Positions 25,324 to 34,564 of a stretch of 64,000 nt of DNA are shown piece by piece. The notes under the pieces were generated by a model. That model was not told where the DNA came from, did not search any database, and saw nothing but the letters and a program-made list of their open reading frames with translations. Source of the DNA: Montifringilla adamsi. Its lineage: Eukaryota > Chordata > Aves > Passeriformes > Passeridae. The stretch is from assembly GCA_017590115.1 (NCBI GenBank), contig JAGGNK010006426.1, forward strand, positions 771,578 through 835,577, read 5' to 3'. Made by a program: the position numbers and the translations under genes. Every line of letters begins with the position of its first letter. Position 1 is the first letter of the stretch.

Positions 25324-27959
25324 GGTGTAGGTAAGGTTGAATATATGAAGACAGTATAAACAAGGGAATTTTCACTCTTCAGGTATCAGAACTACACAGC
25401 AATGAAGAGCCAGAAGAAACACTCCTTACTGGATTAAGTTATTGCCTGTTTACCAGAGATGGGGTTAGACTGGTCTCATTCTAAATTCCATGGAATGAAA
25501 TAGGTGCTCCTCACATTCAAGAAACAGATGAGGAATGTTTACTCTGATCCAGGTTCTTTTCTTCTTCTCATAGTATTTAAACACCACAATAAACTAACTG
25601 TACTGCAAGATTATTTTTCAGATTAATTACCACTCAGAAGTAACATTAATTATAGGAGCAAAGCATTTAACACACTGAACAGCAAAAGTTTTCTTGTACT
25701 TTTTTTACTGTAACAAAATTTTAAAATAGAAGGGAAATGAGGATATGCAGATATTCTAGCAAGGACCCACATTAGCGACGTAACTAGTACTGCCAAGTCT
25801 CTTCAGAGACCGGCTCTGAATCAAGACAGACTGGGCATCTTGCTCTGTACAGCTTCTGTTGTCTTATTCAGAGACTATGTGGTAATATCTGTCATCCCTT
25901 TAAAGTATGCATTCATGCTATAACTGTGACAATCTCCAGTGAAAGGTCGATAAGAGAAATTAGATATTGAGGACTAGCAAGTTAAATACTGACACTATAT
26001 GTACAAGAGGAATATTGTTAATTTACCATGTATTTTGTATCTCCAATAAAAGAGACAATAAGAAAAAGTAATTATTAGGGACAAAGGAGACAAACAGTTT
26101 GCAATACAAAATTTTAATAATGCTAAAACTGAAAGTTGAAAGGTGTTTTCCCCAGCCCTGTGCAGCACAATATGTTGTTGTTGGCTAGACATATACGAAA
26201 AGTTTGGCTTCACTGAAAATGGATAGAAGGATGTGCTTTGGTAACTGACCATATTGATTTGTAATTGATAAAAAAATTTTTAAAAACTCTTTCTCCAGAA
26301 CAACTCAGCATTTTGTTAAAATTAACATATCTTAAGCATATCTTTCAGGTAATTCTACAAATAAGATACAATGCCTTTTTTTGCGTTATTAAAATAACTT
26401 CCTTTATAAAGGAAACTGATATGTTTAGAATGGATGAAGCAGGCTCCCATAAAAATGGAGGTCTAATGGAGAAATGCATGGATCATATTAAGCATAAAAC
26501 TTTCTCTTGCTCAGAGGAAATGTCTATGCAAATGGTATGATGCTTACATAAAACATACAGTTAGCAAGATATAGATGTTTCCTTTTTACGTTCTTTGCTG
26601 TAACTTCAGAGAGAATGAACGGTCTTTTTCCACCAATAATTCCTTTCCTGGAGAATTTGAAATCTGTTCAATTTTCAGGATGCCTTGTTGTTAGTGGACA
26701 TTGCTTTCAAATCACTGCATTTTCAAACAGGTTGTGCAGTGAAAATGGAAAGTATGGAAACTGGAAATTGACATGCTTTACAGAAGCCTGAGACAGAATG
26801 TTTCTCCACTTAGTAGCTCAGGCAGAACATATAATTATTTTCACATCTTCCAGGAACATTGGTTTACTGTTAGATTGCTGTAGCTCTGTCCATGTGCAGT
26901 GCATTTTAGTTCTGCCATTCAGAACTGGCTTAGTTAATATGTTAGATTTACTTTGAAATTTCATAAAAGATTACTGAACAATTCTATCCATGTAGAAAAC
27001 AATTACTTTCCAGTCAAATTTGCCATAAAATTTTCTCGCTTCATGTCTCCCTATACTTTACAGGTTATTTTCAAAGAAGATATTGCTGCAAAGGTCAGGA
27101 AATTTGGTTGCTGCCCTCACAAAGCTGTTTTAATTAATCCAATTGTTTAGATATATACCATCTTTTATAAAAGTTTATCTAGAGTGATCATATAGATGAA
27201 TACAATCTGTGAGCAGTAATAATTCTGCTGGAGAATACAAAGGTAATCACAATTTCTAGAAGAAGATTGTTTTTTTTTTTGTGTGTGTTTACCAGTGAAA
27301 TTTTGAAATTACTAGATTTTGTATTTATACCTACATATTCTCTTCATAATTACTTACCTCTATTTTGTAATTGCTCTGTGATGAAGGAATTTTTTGTCTA
27401 AATCTTATAGACAGAAAACTGAGGAAAATGGAAGATAAAGGTCAAAAAGGGAAAGACCCTTAGTCATTGTCAGCATTGCAATGCTATTGTGACAATACAA
27501 AGTTCTCATTTTGATGCCTATCTTTCAGAAAATATCTTTCTGGAATAGCTCAGTCAATCATGAGGCATAAAGATGATGAATTCAGAGAACTAGAAATAAC
27601 TTCTGGTACATAAAGAACAAGAAATCACTTCAAAATTTAAAAAGTACAGAACAAACCACAGATGTCTATAATTCCTATGCCATTGATATTAAATGTCCTT
27701 CATGGGACTCCTTATAAAGATACCTAGAAGATAATATTTCTGCACATATTTAATGGCCATTCTATGTAATAATTTTTTTATATATATTTTAGCTTAACAC
27801 GATGTTTTCTCTCAGAAAATGAAGGCTTAACAAATGTGGCATCCTACAGTATTTCATATATTCAATGTAGTATCACACAGTAACTTTCAGGTAAAGTGCT
27901 GAGGTATCATTAGGTTAGATAGAGTGTAATGTGAATTGAGAGTTGGCAAGACTATGAGG
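25324..27959. other. Unique AT-rich stretch containing copy 2 of the 130-bp segment
   Basis: Apart from the segment at 26066-26195 I recognise no gene or element. Open frames reach 91 codons (26265-26540, forward) without resemblance to known proteins. Confidence 0.5.
26066..26195. repeat. Copy 2 of a 130-bp segment shared with the LTR at 24628
   Basis: About 82 percent identical, without gaps, to 24952-25081, but embedded in sequence that I do not recognise as LTR. It could be a remnant of another LTR of that family, or an independent insertion of a short element. On the reverse strand both copies keep a similar open frame (the start of each reads MSSQQ), which is probably a by-product of nucleotide similarity. 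Confidence 0.8.
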
Positions 27960-28649
27960 ATCAAAGGTCTATGAACAGTGGCACAGTCCAGCTGGAGGCC
28001 AGTGACAGTGGGCTTCTGTCACAGAACTGATCTGGGATCAGTATTATTTCACTACTATTTAATTATTTGTTTCCTTGTCTTAATTACAACCTAGATGATT
28101 GGATAAACTTCAACCTCAGCAAATCTGTGGACAATACCTAGGCTGGAAAAGTGGTCAATACACTGGAAGACAGAGCTAATATACAGAGGGGCACAGAAAA
28201 GCTGGAGAAGCAAGCAGAAGGAATTATATGAAAATCACCTAAAGCAAAAGCAAGCAAAGCCCAGCCTCTAGGACAGACAAAGCCCTGCAGCAGAACAGTT
28301 TGGGGCTGACTGGGTGGGAGCAGTTCTGCAGAACTGCCTCTAATAACATCAGGTTGGCAGTGGCCCCATGCAAGAATGTAGCCTTCTGTCTGCAGCTGCA
28401 CAAGCAGGGATGGAGTCAGCCGGTCTCAGAAGGGATCTTGCCCTGGCTGGATCCCTCCTGCATGACACAGACATTTACACAATGGTGTGTGTCCCTCAGG
28501 GGCTGCTGAAGCAATCAGGACTGGAGCATGGGACATGCAAGGAGAGGACTGAAAGATCAAGATGTGTTCAGCCTTTAGGAAAATGAAGGGTGAAAGGAAG
28601 CATTGCTATCCTCAGGTATTGAATGTGAAAATATAGAGAAGATAACCTC
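27960..28649 (+). mobile_element. Old CR1 LINE fragment
   Basis: A strongly decayed forward CR1 copy. Recognisable segments in the expected order are 'ctggaggccagtgacagtgg' near 27991, the 'agaaaagctggagaagc' segment near 28195, 'ggactggagcatgggacatg' near 28519 and the 'tgttcagcctttaggaaaatg' segment near 28564. Reading frames are broken in many places. Open frames of about 70-87 codons on both strands are remnants. The start and the junction with the next CR1 copy are approximate. Confidence 0.6.
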
Positions 28650-29224
28650 TATTTTCACACTTATCAAGCATATGAACAGCAGAATTGGGACTGCAGGACC
28701 AACATTTTTGCCACTGGGAATGTCAGGTTCATGACCACCTGGAGCACCTGAATGTACCTGAATGTTTGTGAGACCCAATGAGATGCATTCCAGAATCATG
28801 TGCAAATTGGCTGATTTAGTTGCCAAGCCATTCTCCATGATATTGGAAAAGTCATGGCAGTCTGGTGAAAATCCAGGTGACTGGACAAAAAAGGAAAACA
28901 TTCACCCGTCTTTAAAAAGCGTACAAGGGAGAATCCTGGGAACCACTGACCTGTCAGCCTGCCCTCTGTGCCTGGGAAGATCATAGATACTCCTAGAAGC
29001 TGAGGATCATGGAGGACAGGAGGTGATTTGAGAACTATGGGTGTCATTTATTTGAATTTCTGTAAAGCCTTTGAAATGGTCCCCTATAACATCTTTCTCT
29101 CTTAAATTGAAGAGATATGCATTTGATGGGTAGACTGTTCAGTGGATGAAAAATTGTTTGGAAAGATACATCCAGAAGGTAGTGGTCAATGGCTCACTCT
29201 CTAAATGGAGATCAGTAAAAGGCA

Positions 29225-29491
29225 GTGTCCCAGGGGGGGTCTGCATTGAGAGAAATCCTTTTCAACATATTTGTTAATGACACAGACAATGGGTTTAAGT
29301 GCACCATCAGCAAATTTGCAGATGACACCAAGCTGAGTTGTTTGGTTGACACATCTGAAGATGGGATGCCATTCAAAGTGACCCGGACAAGCTTTATAAG
29401 TTGGACCATGAGAAGCTCAGAAAATTTGCGAAGACCAAGTGCAAGGTCCTGCACCTGGGTTGGGGCAAACCATGGTTTTGATGTGAGATGA
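29225..29491 (+). pseudogene. CR1 reverse-transcriptase fragment
   Basis: An 88-codon open frame that keeps the catalytic palm motif of non-LTR reverse transcriptase (FADD within SKFADDTKLS, about residue 30-40) and the preceding ILFNIFVND segment. The polymerase normally spans several hundred residues; here frameshifts cut it on both sides. The expected GSVLGP-type turn just upstream is disrupted by a G-run at about 29231. It is an inactive relic of the CR1 copy at 28650-30196. Confidence 0.75.
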
Positions 29492-29643
29492 ACAGATGAG
29501 AGCAGTGCTGATTGAAAGGTCATGAGGGTGCTGGTGGCTGACAGGCTGGACATGACCCAGCCGTGGACACTCATAGCCCAGAAAGCCAAACGTGTCCTGG
29601 GCTGCATCCAAAGCAGCGTGGGCAGCAGGGCCAGGGAGGGGAT

Positions 29644-29679
29644 TCTGCTCTGCTCTGCTCTGCTCTGCTCTGCTCTGCT
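29644..29679 (+). repeat. (TCTGC)n microsatellite inside CR1
   Basis: About seven copies of the pentamer TCTGC sit at a point where CR1 normally has a short C/T/G-rich segment before 'gagaccccacctgcagggctg'. The array gives repetitive Leu/Cys/Ser frames on the forward strand and Ser/Arg/Ala/Glu/Gln frames on the reverse strand; none is a gene. Confidence 0.95.
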
Positions 29680-30039
29680 GAGACCCCACCTGCAGGGCTG
29701 CGTCCAGTTCCGGGGTCCCAGCATAGGAAGGACATCAAAAAAGTCCAGAGGAGGGCCACCAAATATGATTAGAAGGATGGAGCTCCTTTCATGGAAAGAT
29801 AAACTGAGAGAAATGTGATTGTTCATCCTGGAAAAGAGAAGGTTTCAGAGTGGCCTAATTATGCCTTTTGGTATTTGGAGTGAACCTACAAGAAAGATGG
29901 AGATAAACTTTAGAAGGACATGTAATGACAGGAGAAGGGGAATTGGTTTTAAACTCAAAGAGAGTAGTTTCAGATTAGATGTTAAGCAGAAATTCTTTAC
30001 TGTGGGTGTGGGGAGGCATTGGAGCAGGTTGCCCAGCTA

Positions 30040-30362
30040 AATTGTTGACTCTCAGTTTCTGGAGGTGTTCAAGGCCGGGTTCAATGAGGCTGTAAAAGGT
30101 CTTGTAAAAGGTTTACTTAACTATGGCAGGAGTGTTGGAACTACATGTTTATTTAGGTCTTTCCAGCTCAACCATTCTATGATTCTTTGACTCTATGGAC
30201 ACAGAGCTGTACAGTGAAACAAGCAGAGAGATGTACAAAAGTGAGGTTTTCACCTGTGTGGCAGTGGCGGGTTTGAAGATATTTGGTCTCTCCCTGCCTG
30301 TAGTAGTGGGGGTTTGTGGTGTTGCATTTTAGTTAAATGGTATGCTCTGTCTCACCCCTCCA
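30040..30362 (+). repeat. 323-bp duplication, copy 1
   Basis: Identical, without gaps, to 33077-33399 (constant offset 3037). It contains the last 157 bases of a CR1 element, about 58 bases of flank and the first 108 bases of an LTR. Confidence 0.95.
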
Positions 30363-30670
30363 CAGAAGTTCTACTGTGTTTCCTGGGGAGGCCCATGGTG
30401 CAGGAGGGAGGCTCCTCTCTCCTGATGGACTGGGGGGTGCTTGTGTGAAAGGAGGGTATTGGATTGAGAATTGATGTGTTAGAGGGGATTTGTATGTTAG
30501 AGGACTGGGGGGAGGAGGAGGAGTGTTTTGAAAGTGTTCTAGTGTAAATTGTTGTGTGTGTAGTTTTTTCCCCTTCCTTTTTGCGTCTGTGTAGATTAAT
30601 AAAGTGTTGTCTTTTTCCTCCATTCCCAAGTTAAAGCCTGCTTTGTTCTGTTCCCGGGTCACATCTCACA
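30255..30670 (+). mobile_element. Putative ERV LTR
   Basis: A 416-bp block with TGTGTGG...CTCACA ends, an AATAAA at 30598-30603 and a T/G-rich R-like segment after it ('gtgttgtctttttcctcc'). The order and spacing fit the U3-R-U5 plan of a short avian retroviral LTR. No primer-binding site that I can name follows 30670, and I see no certain target-site duplication, so it may be a solo LTR or a broken 5' LTR. Its first 108 bases occur again at 33292-33399. A 109-codon reverse frame within it is an artefact. Confidence 0.6.
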
Positions 30671-31689
30671 GTAACCATTTTTGAGAATACACCTTTCATA
30701 GAAGCACTGGCACTGTGCCAATGTCAATCCATGACACCCTCCCTCAAACGAACAGCAACAATGGCGACCAACATTCGGCAACAGCACTGACAACCCTGAG
30801 ATGAAATGGACCTGTGGCACAGCGCAGAACCCCACAGAGCACCGCTTCAGCGCCGCCTTTGGCACCGTGGGGCGGCCCCTCCACCACCGACCCCGTGAGA
30901 TCCCACGCTGCCATCCCACCACCTCCAGCCTGCCGCAGACCCGGCCCTGGCTCACCACTGTGCACGCACGCCCTGGCACCCAGACAAGCCACGTGGAGCG
31001 CACCCAGCCCACCACTCGCAGCTCCGTCACCTCGTGGCTGCTTGGAGCCACCGCTCTCCAGGAGCTGCCACTGCCGTGGTGGGGCCGAGCCCGCCGGCCC
31101 CTGCCCGGAGGTGATGGGAAGGGGTCGGGGGTGCCTGCAGAGCGGGCGGGCCATGCGGATCGCCGAGCCCCAGCAGCTGATGCCCTGGACCACAGCAGCA
31201 GTGAAAGAAGGAACCCAAGCCCACCAGTTTCCGCAGGGGAGCCACCAGACCACCAAGATGCAGCTTTCAGTTTTGCCCGAGCCCCACACCTCCCCAAAAC
31301 TGTTTTCCTCAGTTCTGTGACATCCTTCCTCGGTCTTTCTCTCCCCTCACTGCTCCTTCTCCCTAACTCCATCCCTAACCCTCCCTCCCCTTAACAAAAA
31401 CCCGGGAGTCCACTCTGTCCTGCTAAACCCGGCACTGCAGCCACATGGCTAAGCCTCAAAATTTCATTGAATTGAAAATTTTACTTTATGATCTCCTTCC
31501 CCTGTTATTTCAAGAGCAGGATAATATCCTTCTCTGCAATCCATATTCCTTTTTTCCTTATTTTGGGAGCAAACCGCTCGAAGGTGCAGGGTACTCCACA
31601 AAGGTTTTTCTTTAGCAGAGTCCCTGGCTCCCCATAACCCCCCCAATTCCCAATCCCTATCCAGTTGTTCTAGCTGAAAAGAGCTCGTT
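30671..31689. other. CpG-dense block of unknown origin
   Basis: From about 30760 to 31400 the sequence is GC-rich and full of CpG, quite unlike its AT-rich surroundings. Open frames of 168 to 237 codons occur on both strands (for example 30801-31394 forward and 30659-31372 reverse). They are rich in Pro, Arg, Ser and Ala, overlap each other in several frames, and show no motif that I recognise, so they look like by-products of GC-rich sequence. The block follows an LTR-like element directly, so it may be a retroviral leader or captured sequence. 31400-31689 is ordinary composition. No gag, pol or env similarity was recognised. Confidence 0.45.
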
Positions 31690-32339
31690 AGCTAGAACTT
31701 TTATCCTAAAACCCTCTAACCTTTTTATCATTCTTATCCAATACCTGTCCTCCCTCCATTTCCATCCCGTCCCCATGAAGTAGTTTTTACATTTATGCTT
31801 TTCTAGTTTAACTATGTGTTCATATTGCAGATTGTCCTGTTCTCAGTTTTAGAAAGCAGGGGCCTGTCAGGTCACAAGTGTAGATCCGATGAGAAGCAGT
31901 TTTTGATTGTTTCTTTAATAGCGAGGGTTGAGACAACATTAGACTGCTGAATCATAATCGCTGTTGGGTTTATGCTGTCCTCAGTAGGTTCTGAGGGTGA
32001 CCGATAACCTAAAATGGTGTCTGGGAAAGTATTTTGGTGGTTTTTGTGGTGAATGCTCCCTGAGTGTAGGCAGTACCTGAAGCCAAATTTCTTTTTTTTT
32101 CTTTTTGTTTTTCTTTTAATGACCTAAAAGCGGGGGTCTTCTGGGTTAAACCAGTTGGAAAGTGAAAGCCCTGAGAGAGGGAGCAAAGTCGGCACCTCAG
32201 CCTAAACTGGGGGCTGTGGTGGTCCGAAAAGCTAGTTGGAAAATTTTAGACACCATTGCGCCAGTCACGCTGAAAAAACCAATCCCAAAACTCTCATATG
32301 AGCTTAGTGCCAAAGGCTGAAGCCCTTAAGCACTCGCCC
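31690..32339. repeat. 650-bp identical sequence, left of gap
   Basis: Identical to 32372-33021 with a constant offset of 682 and no gaps. This copy ends exactly at the run of N. The content is not recognised; it includes a T-rich run near 32090 and no long open frame. It is best explained as one end of two overlapping contigs that were not merged. Confidence 0.95.
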
Positions 32340-32371
32340 NNNNNNNNNNNNNNNNNNNNNNNNNNNNNNNN
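32340..32371. other. Assembly gap (32 N)
   Basis: Thirty-two undetermined bases. Both flanks are the same 650-bp sequence, so the gap probably has no real length. Confidence 0.99.
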
Positions 32372-33021
32372 AGCTAGAACTTTTATCCTAAAACCCTCTA
32401 ACCTTTTTATCATTCTTATCCAATACCTGTCCTCCCTCCATTTCCATCCCGTCCCCATGAAGTAGTTTTTACATTTATGCTTTTCTAGTTTAACTATGTG
32501 TTCATATTGCAGATTGTCCTGTTCTCAGTTTTAGAAAGCAGGGGCCTGTCAGGTCACAAGTGTAGATCCGATGAGAAGCAGTTTTTGATTGTTTCTTTAA
32601 TAGCGAGGGTTGAGACAACATTAGACTGCTGAATCATAATCGCTGTTGGGTTTATGCTGTCCTCAGTAGGTTCTGAGGGTGACCGATAACCTAAAATGGT
32701 GTCTGGGAAAGTATTTTGGTGGTTTTTGTGGTGAATGCTCCCTGAGTGTAGGCAGTACCTGAAGCCAAATTTCTTTTTTTTTCTTTTTGTTTTTCTTTTA
32801 ATGACCTAAAAGCGGGGGTCTTCTGGGTTAAACCAGTTGGAAAGTGAAAGCCCTGAGAGAGGGAGCAAAGTCGGCACCTCAGCCTAAACTGGGGGCTGTG
32901 GTGGTCCGAAAAGCTAGTTGGAAAATTTTAGACACCATTGCGCCAGTCACGCTGAAAAAACCAATCCCAAAACTCTCATATGAGCTTAGTGCCAAAGGCT
33001 GAAGCCCTTAAGCACTCGCCC
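32372..33021. repeat. 650-bp identical sequence, right of gap
   Basis: The exact copy of 31690-32339, starting at the first base after the gap. The sequence then continues into 'ctgctttaaatttgc', which is absent from the left copy because that copy stops at the gap. Confidence 0.95.
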
Positions 33022-33076
33022 CTGCTTTAAATTTGCTTAAAATCTGCAATATGGACACACATAACCTGTTTATTAC
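33022..33076. other. Short link between duplications
   Basis: Fifty-five AT-rich bases join the end of the 650-bp copy to the second 323-bp copy. The two 323-bp copies share AATTG at their left border, a possible microhomology junction. Confidence 0.7.
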
Positions 33077-33399
33077 AATTGTTGACTCTCAGTTTCTGGA
33101 GGTGTTCAAGGCCGGGTTCAATGAGGCTGTAAAAGGTCTTGTAAAAGGTTTACTTAACTATGGCAGGAGTGTTGGAACTACATGTTTATTTAGGTCTTTC
33201 CAGCTCAACCATTCTATGATTCTTTGACTCTATGGACACAGAGCTGTACAGTGAAACAAGCAGAGAGATGTACAAAAGTGAGGTTTTCACCTGTGTGGCA
33301 GTGGCGGGTTTGAAGATATTTGGTCTCTCCCTGCCTGTAGTAGTGGGGGTTTGTGGTGTTGCATTTTAGTTAAATGGTATGCTCTGTCTCACCCCTCCA
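33077..33399 (+). repeat. 323-bp duplication, copy 2
   Basis: Identical to 30040-30362. It carries the CR1 3' end (33077-33233), the same flank and the first 108 bases of the LTR, then switches at 33400 to different sequence. Because CR1 and flank are included, it is not simply the second LTR of a provirus. Confidence 0.95.
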
Positions 33400-33402
33400 A
33401 AA

Positions 33403-33704
33403 TGTATGGTTTATTCCAAGCCTGTGGTCCTGCCCTGACCGTCTCATGTATCTGTAATCCCATTGGCCCAAATCTTATTCCACACCCACTCAGAATCTCT
33501 CTCTTAAGCTGTGTAAGGGAGACCAGACTCCCTCTTGGCCCTTCTCTCCCCCAGGCTCTTCCTCTCCTCCCCTTCCTCCCCCCTTCTCCCTCAGAAATCA
33601 TGTTGCTTCCAGGGGTGGGACCCCCAATAAACCCTCATTTAATTAGCACCCTCAGAAGCCGTGTGGAGTCTCCTTGCCTGCCTGGTGCTACCAGCAAATA
33701 CTCA
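33403..33704 (+). mobile_element. Putative ERV LTR, third type
   Basis: A block starting TGTATGGTTTATTCC and ending AATACTCA, with an AATAAA at 33626-33631 followed by a segment that resembles R-U5 ('gtggagtctccttgcctgcc'). The C/T-rich middle (33530-33590) is typical of some short retroviral LTRs. A 'tttagggggccc' sequence follows where a primer-binding site would be expected, but it does not match one I can name. Open frames here are artefacts. Confidence 0.45.
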
Positions 33705-33749
33705 GTTTAGGGGGCCCTCTGGGGACTCCCTGGGGAGCCCCCCCTCAAA

Positions 33750-34564
33750 TGGGTTTGAAGAATATGTTTAGTCTATGTCCAAAGTTGTTTTTCCCATCTC
33801 ACAGTGGCAGTTACGAAAATTCCAGATTTTTCCCTGCCTATCCTCAGAAATCCTGCCCCTGTAAATTGTCTGTTACGCCCCTTTGTCCAGAAGGATCACT
33901 GTCTGTTATAATGTTTCCTTTCTGCCATTGGACTTTCCCGCTCCAGGTTATGTTTACATTTTTCACCCCACCCGGGATTCCAACCCCCCTTCCATAAAAG
34001 CCGCTGTTTTTCTCTGTTTCCCTGCTCTTTTGCTGCTGTCCCCCTTCGAGCTCGTGGCCCGCCTGGTGGTCAACATGTTCTGTGTGCCCCTCCACTGCGG
34101 GAGAAAAGAACACCCGTGGAACGCAGCCCTGCTCCTGCCACGGGAAAGATCCCAGCTACTTCCTGCGCTGGTCCTGCTGTGATAAAGATCGGCTGTGTGG
34201 CTACTCCTGCCGCACTGCCACAGCTGCTGCCCGCGCACTGTTGCGTCACCTGCCTCGCTTCAGCGCTGCTCCTGCTGAGGGAAAGAATAACTTCTGTGCC
34301 GCACCGCCAATCCCACGTGGCACCGCCCCGGCACCGCTTCTTCGCAGGAAAGATATAAAGCAGCTCGGAGAAACAAGCAAAGAGTCCTTCCTTCTCCTTT
34401 ATCCCGATCCTTTGGCATGGGTCCACATTTATCAGCCATTCCTGGCAATCTGGGACCCCCCCCAGCGGCCCAACTGTGATCCTTCCCACTGGCAGCAGAG
34501 GTGGGGTGTGGCCGCACCTGGCGTGTGGACTGATCGCCTCCCACGATCAGGGCACAACGTCACA
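33750..34564 (+). mobile_element. Putative ERV LTR block, one or two elements
   Basis: An 815-bp block with TG...CA ends (TGGGTTTGAAG to CAACGTCACA). It carries two TATA-like boxes (CATAAAAG at 33993-34000 and TATAAA at 34354-34359), a CpG-rich middle with repeats of a 'ctgctcctgc' theme, and an R/U5-like end. Two TATA boxes suggest either two stacked LTRs or an LTR with an internal duplication. Downstream sequence returns sharply to the AT-rich background. Frames of 80-166 codons on both strands are by-products of GC content. Confidence 0.5.

Larger units (their letters stand above)
28650..30196 (+). mobile_element. CR1 LINE, 3' half with reverse-transcriptase remnant
   Basis: A better-preserved forward CR1 copy of about 1.5 kb. 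It holds the region before the polymerase ('gttgccaagccattctcc' near 28820; 'gtcagcctgccctctgtgcc' near 28952), the polymerase palm (SKFADDTKLS, codons near 29307-29336), the C-terminal region, and the 3' UTR ending in ATTCTATG-like words at 30174-30196. Frameshifts separate these parts, so it is not active. A (TCTGC)n array at 29644-29679 has expanded inside it. It lies downstream of, and in the same orientation as, the older CR1 at 27960. Its last 157 bases recur at 33077-33233. Confidence 0.87.

Noticed and set aside
30659..31394. Overlapping frames of 168-237 codons on both strands as genes
   Set aside because: They overlap in several frames on both strands, are low-complexity (Pro/Arg/Ser/Ala) and show no recognised motif. 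High GC content with few stop codons explains them.
30040..33399. The 323-bp copies as the two LTRs of one provirus
   Set aside because: Each copy includes the CR1 3' end and host flank upstream of the LTR start, and the second copy has only the first 108 bases of the LTR.
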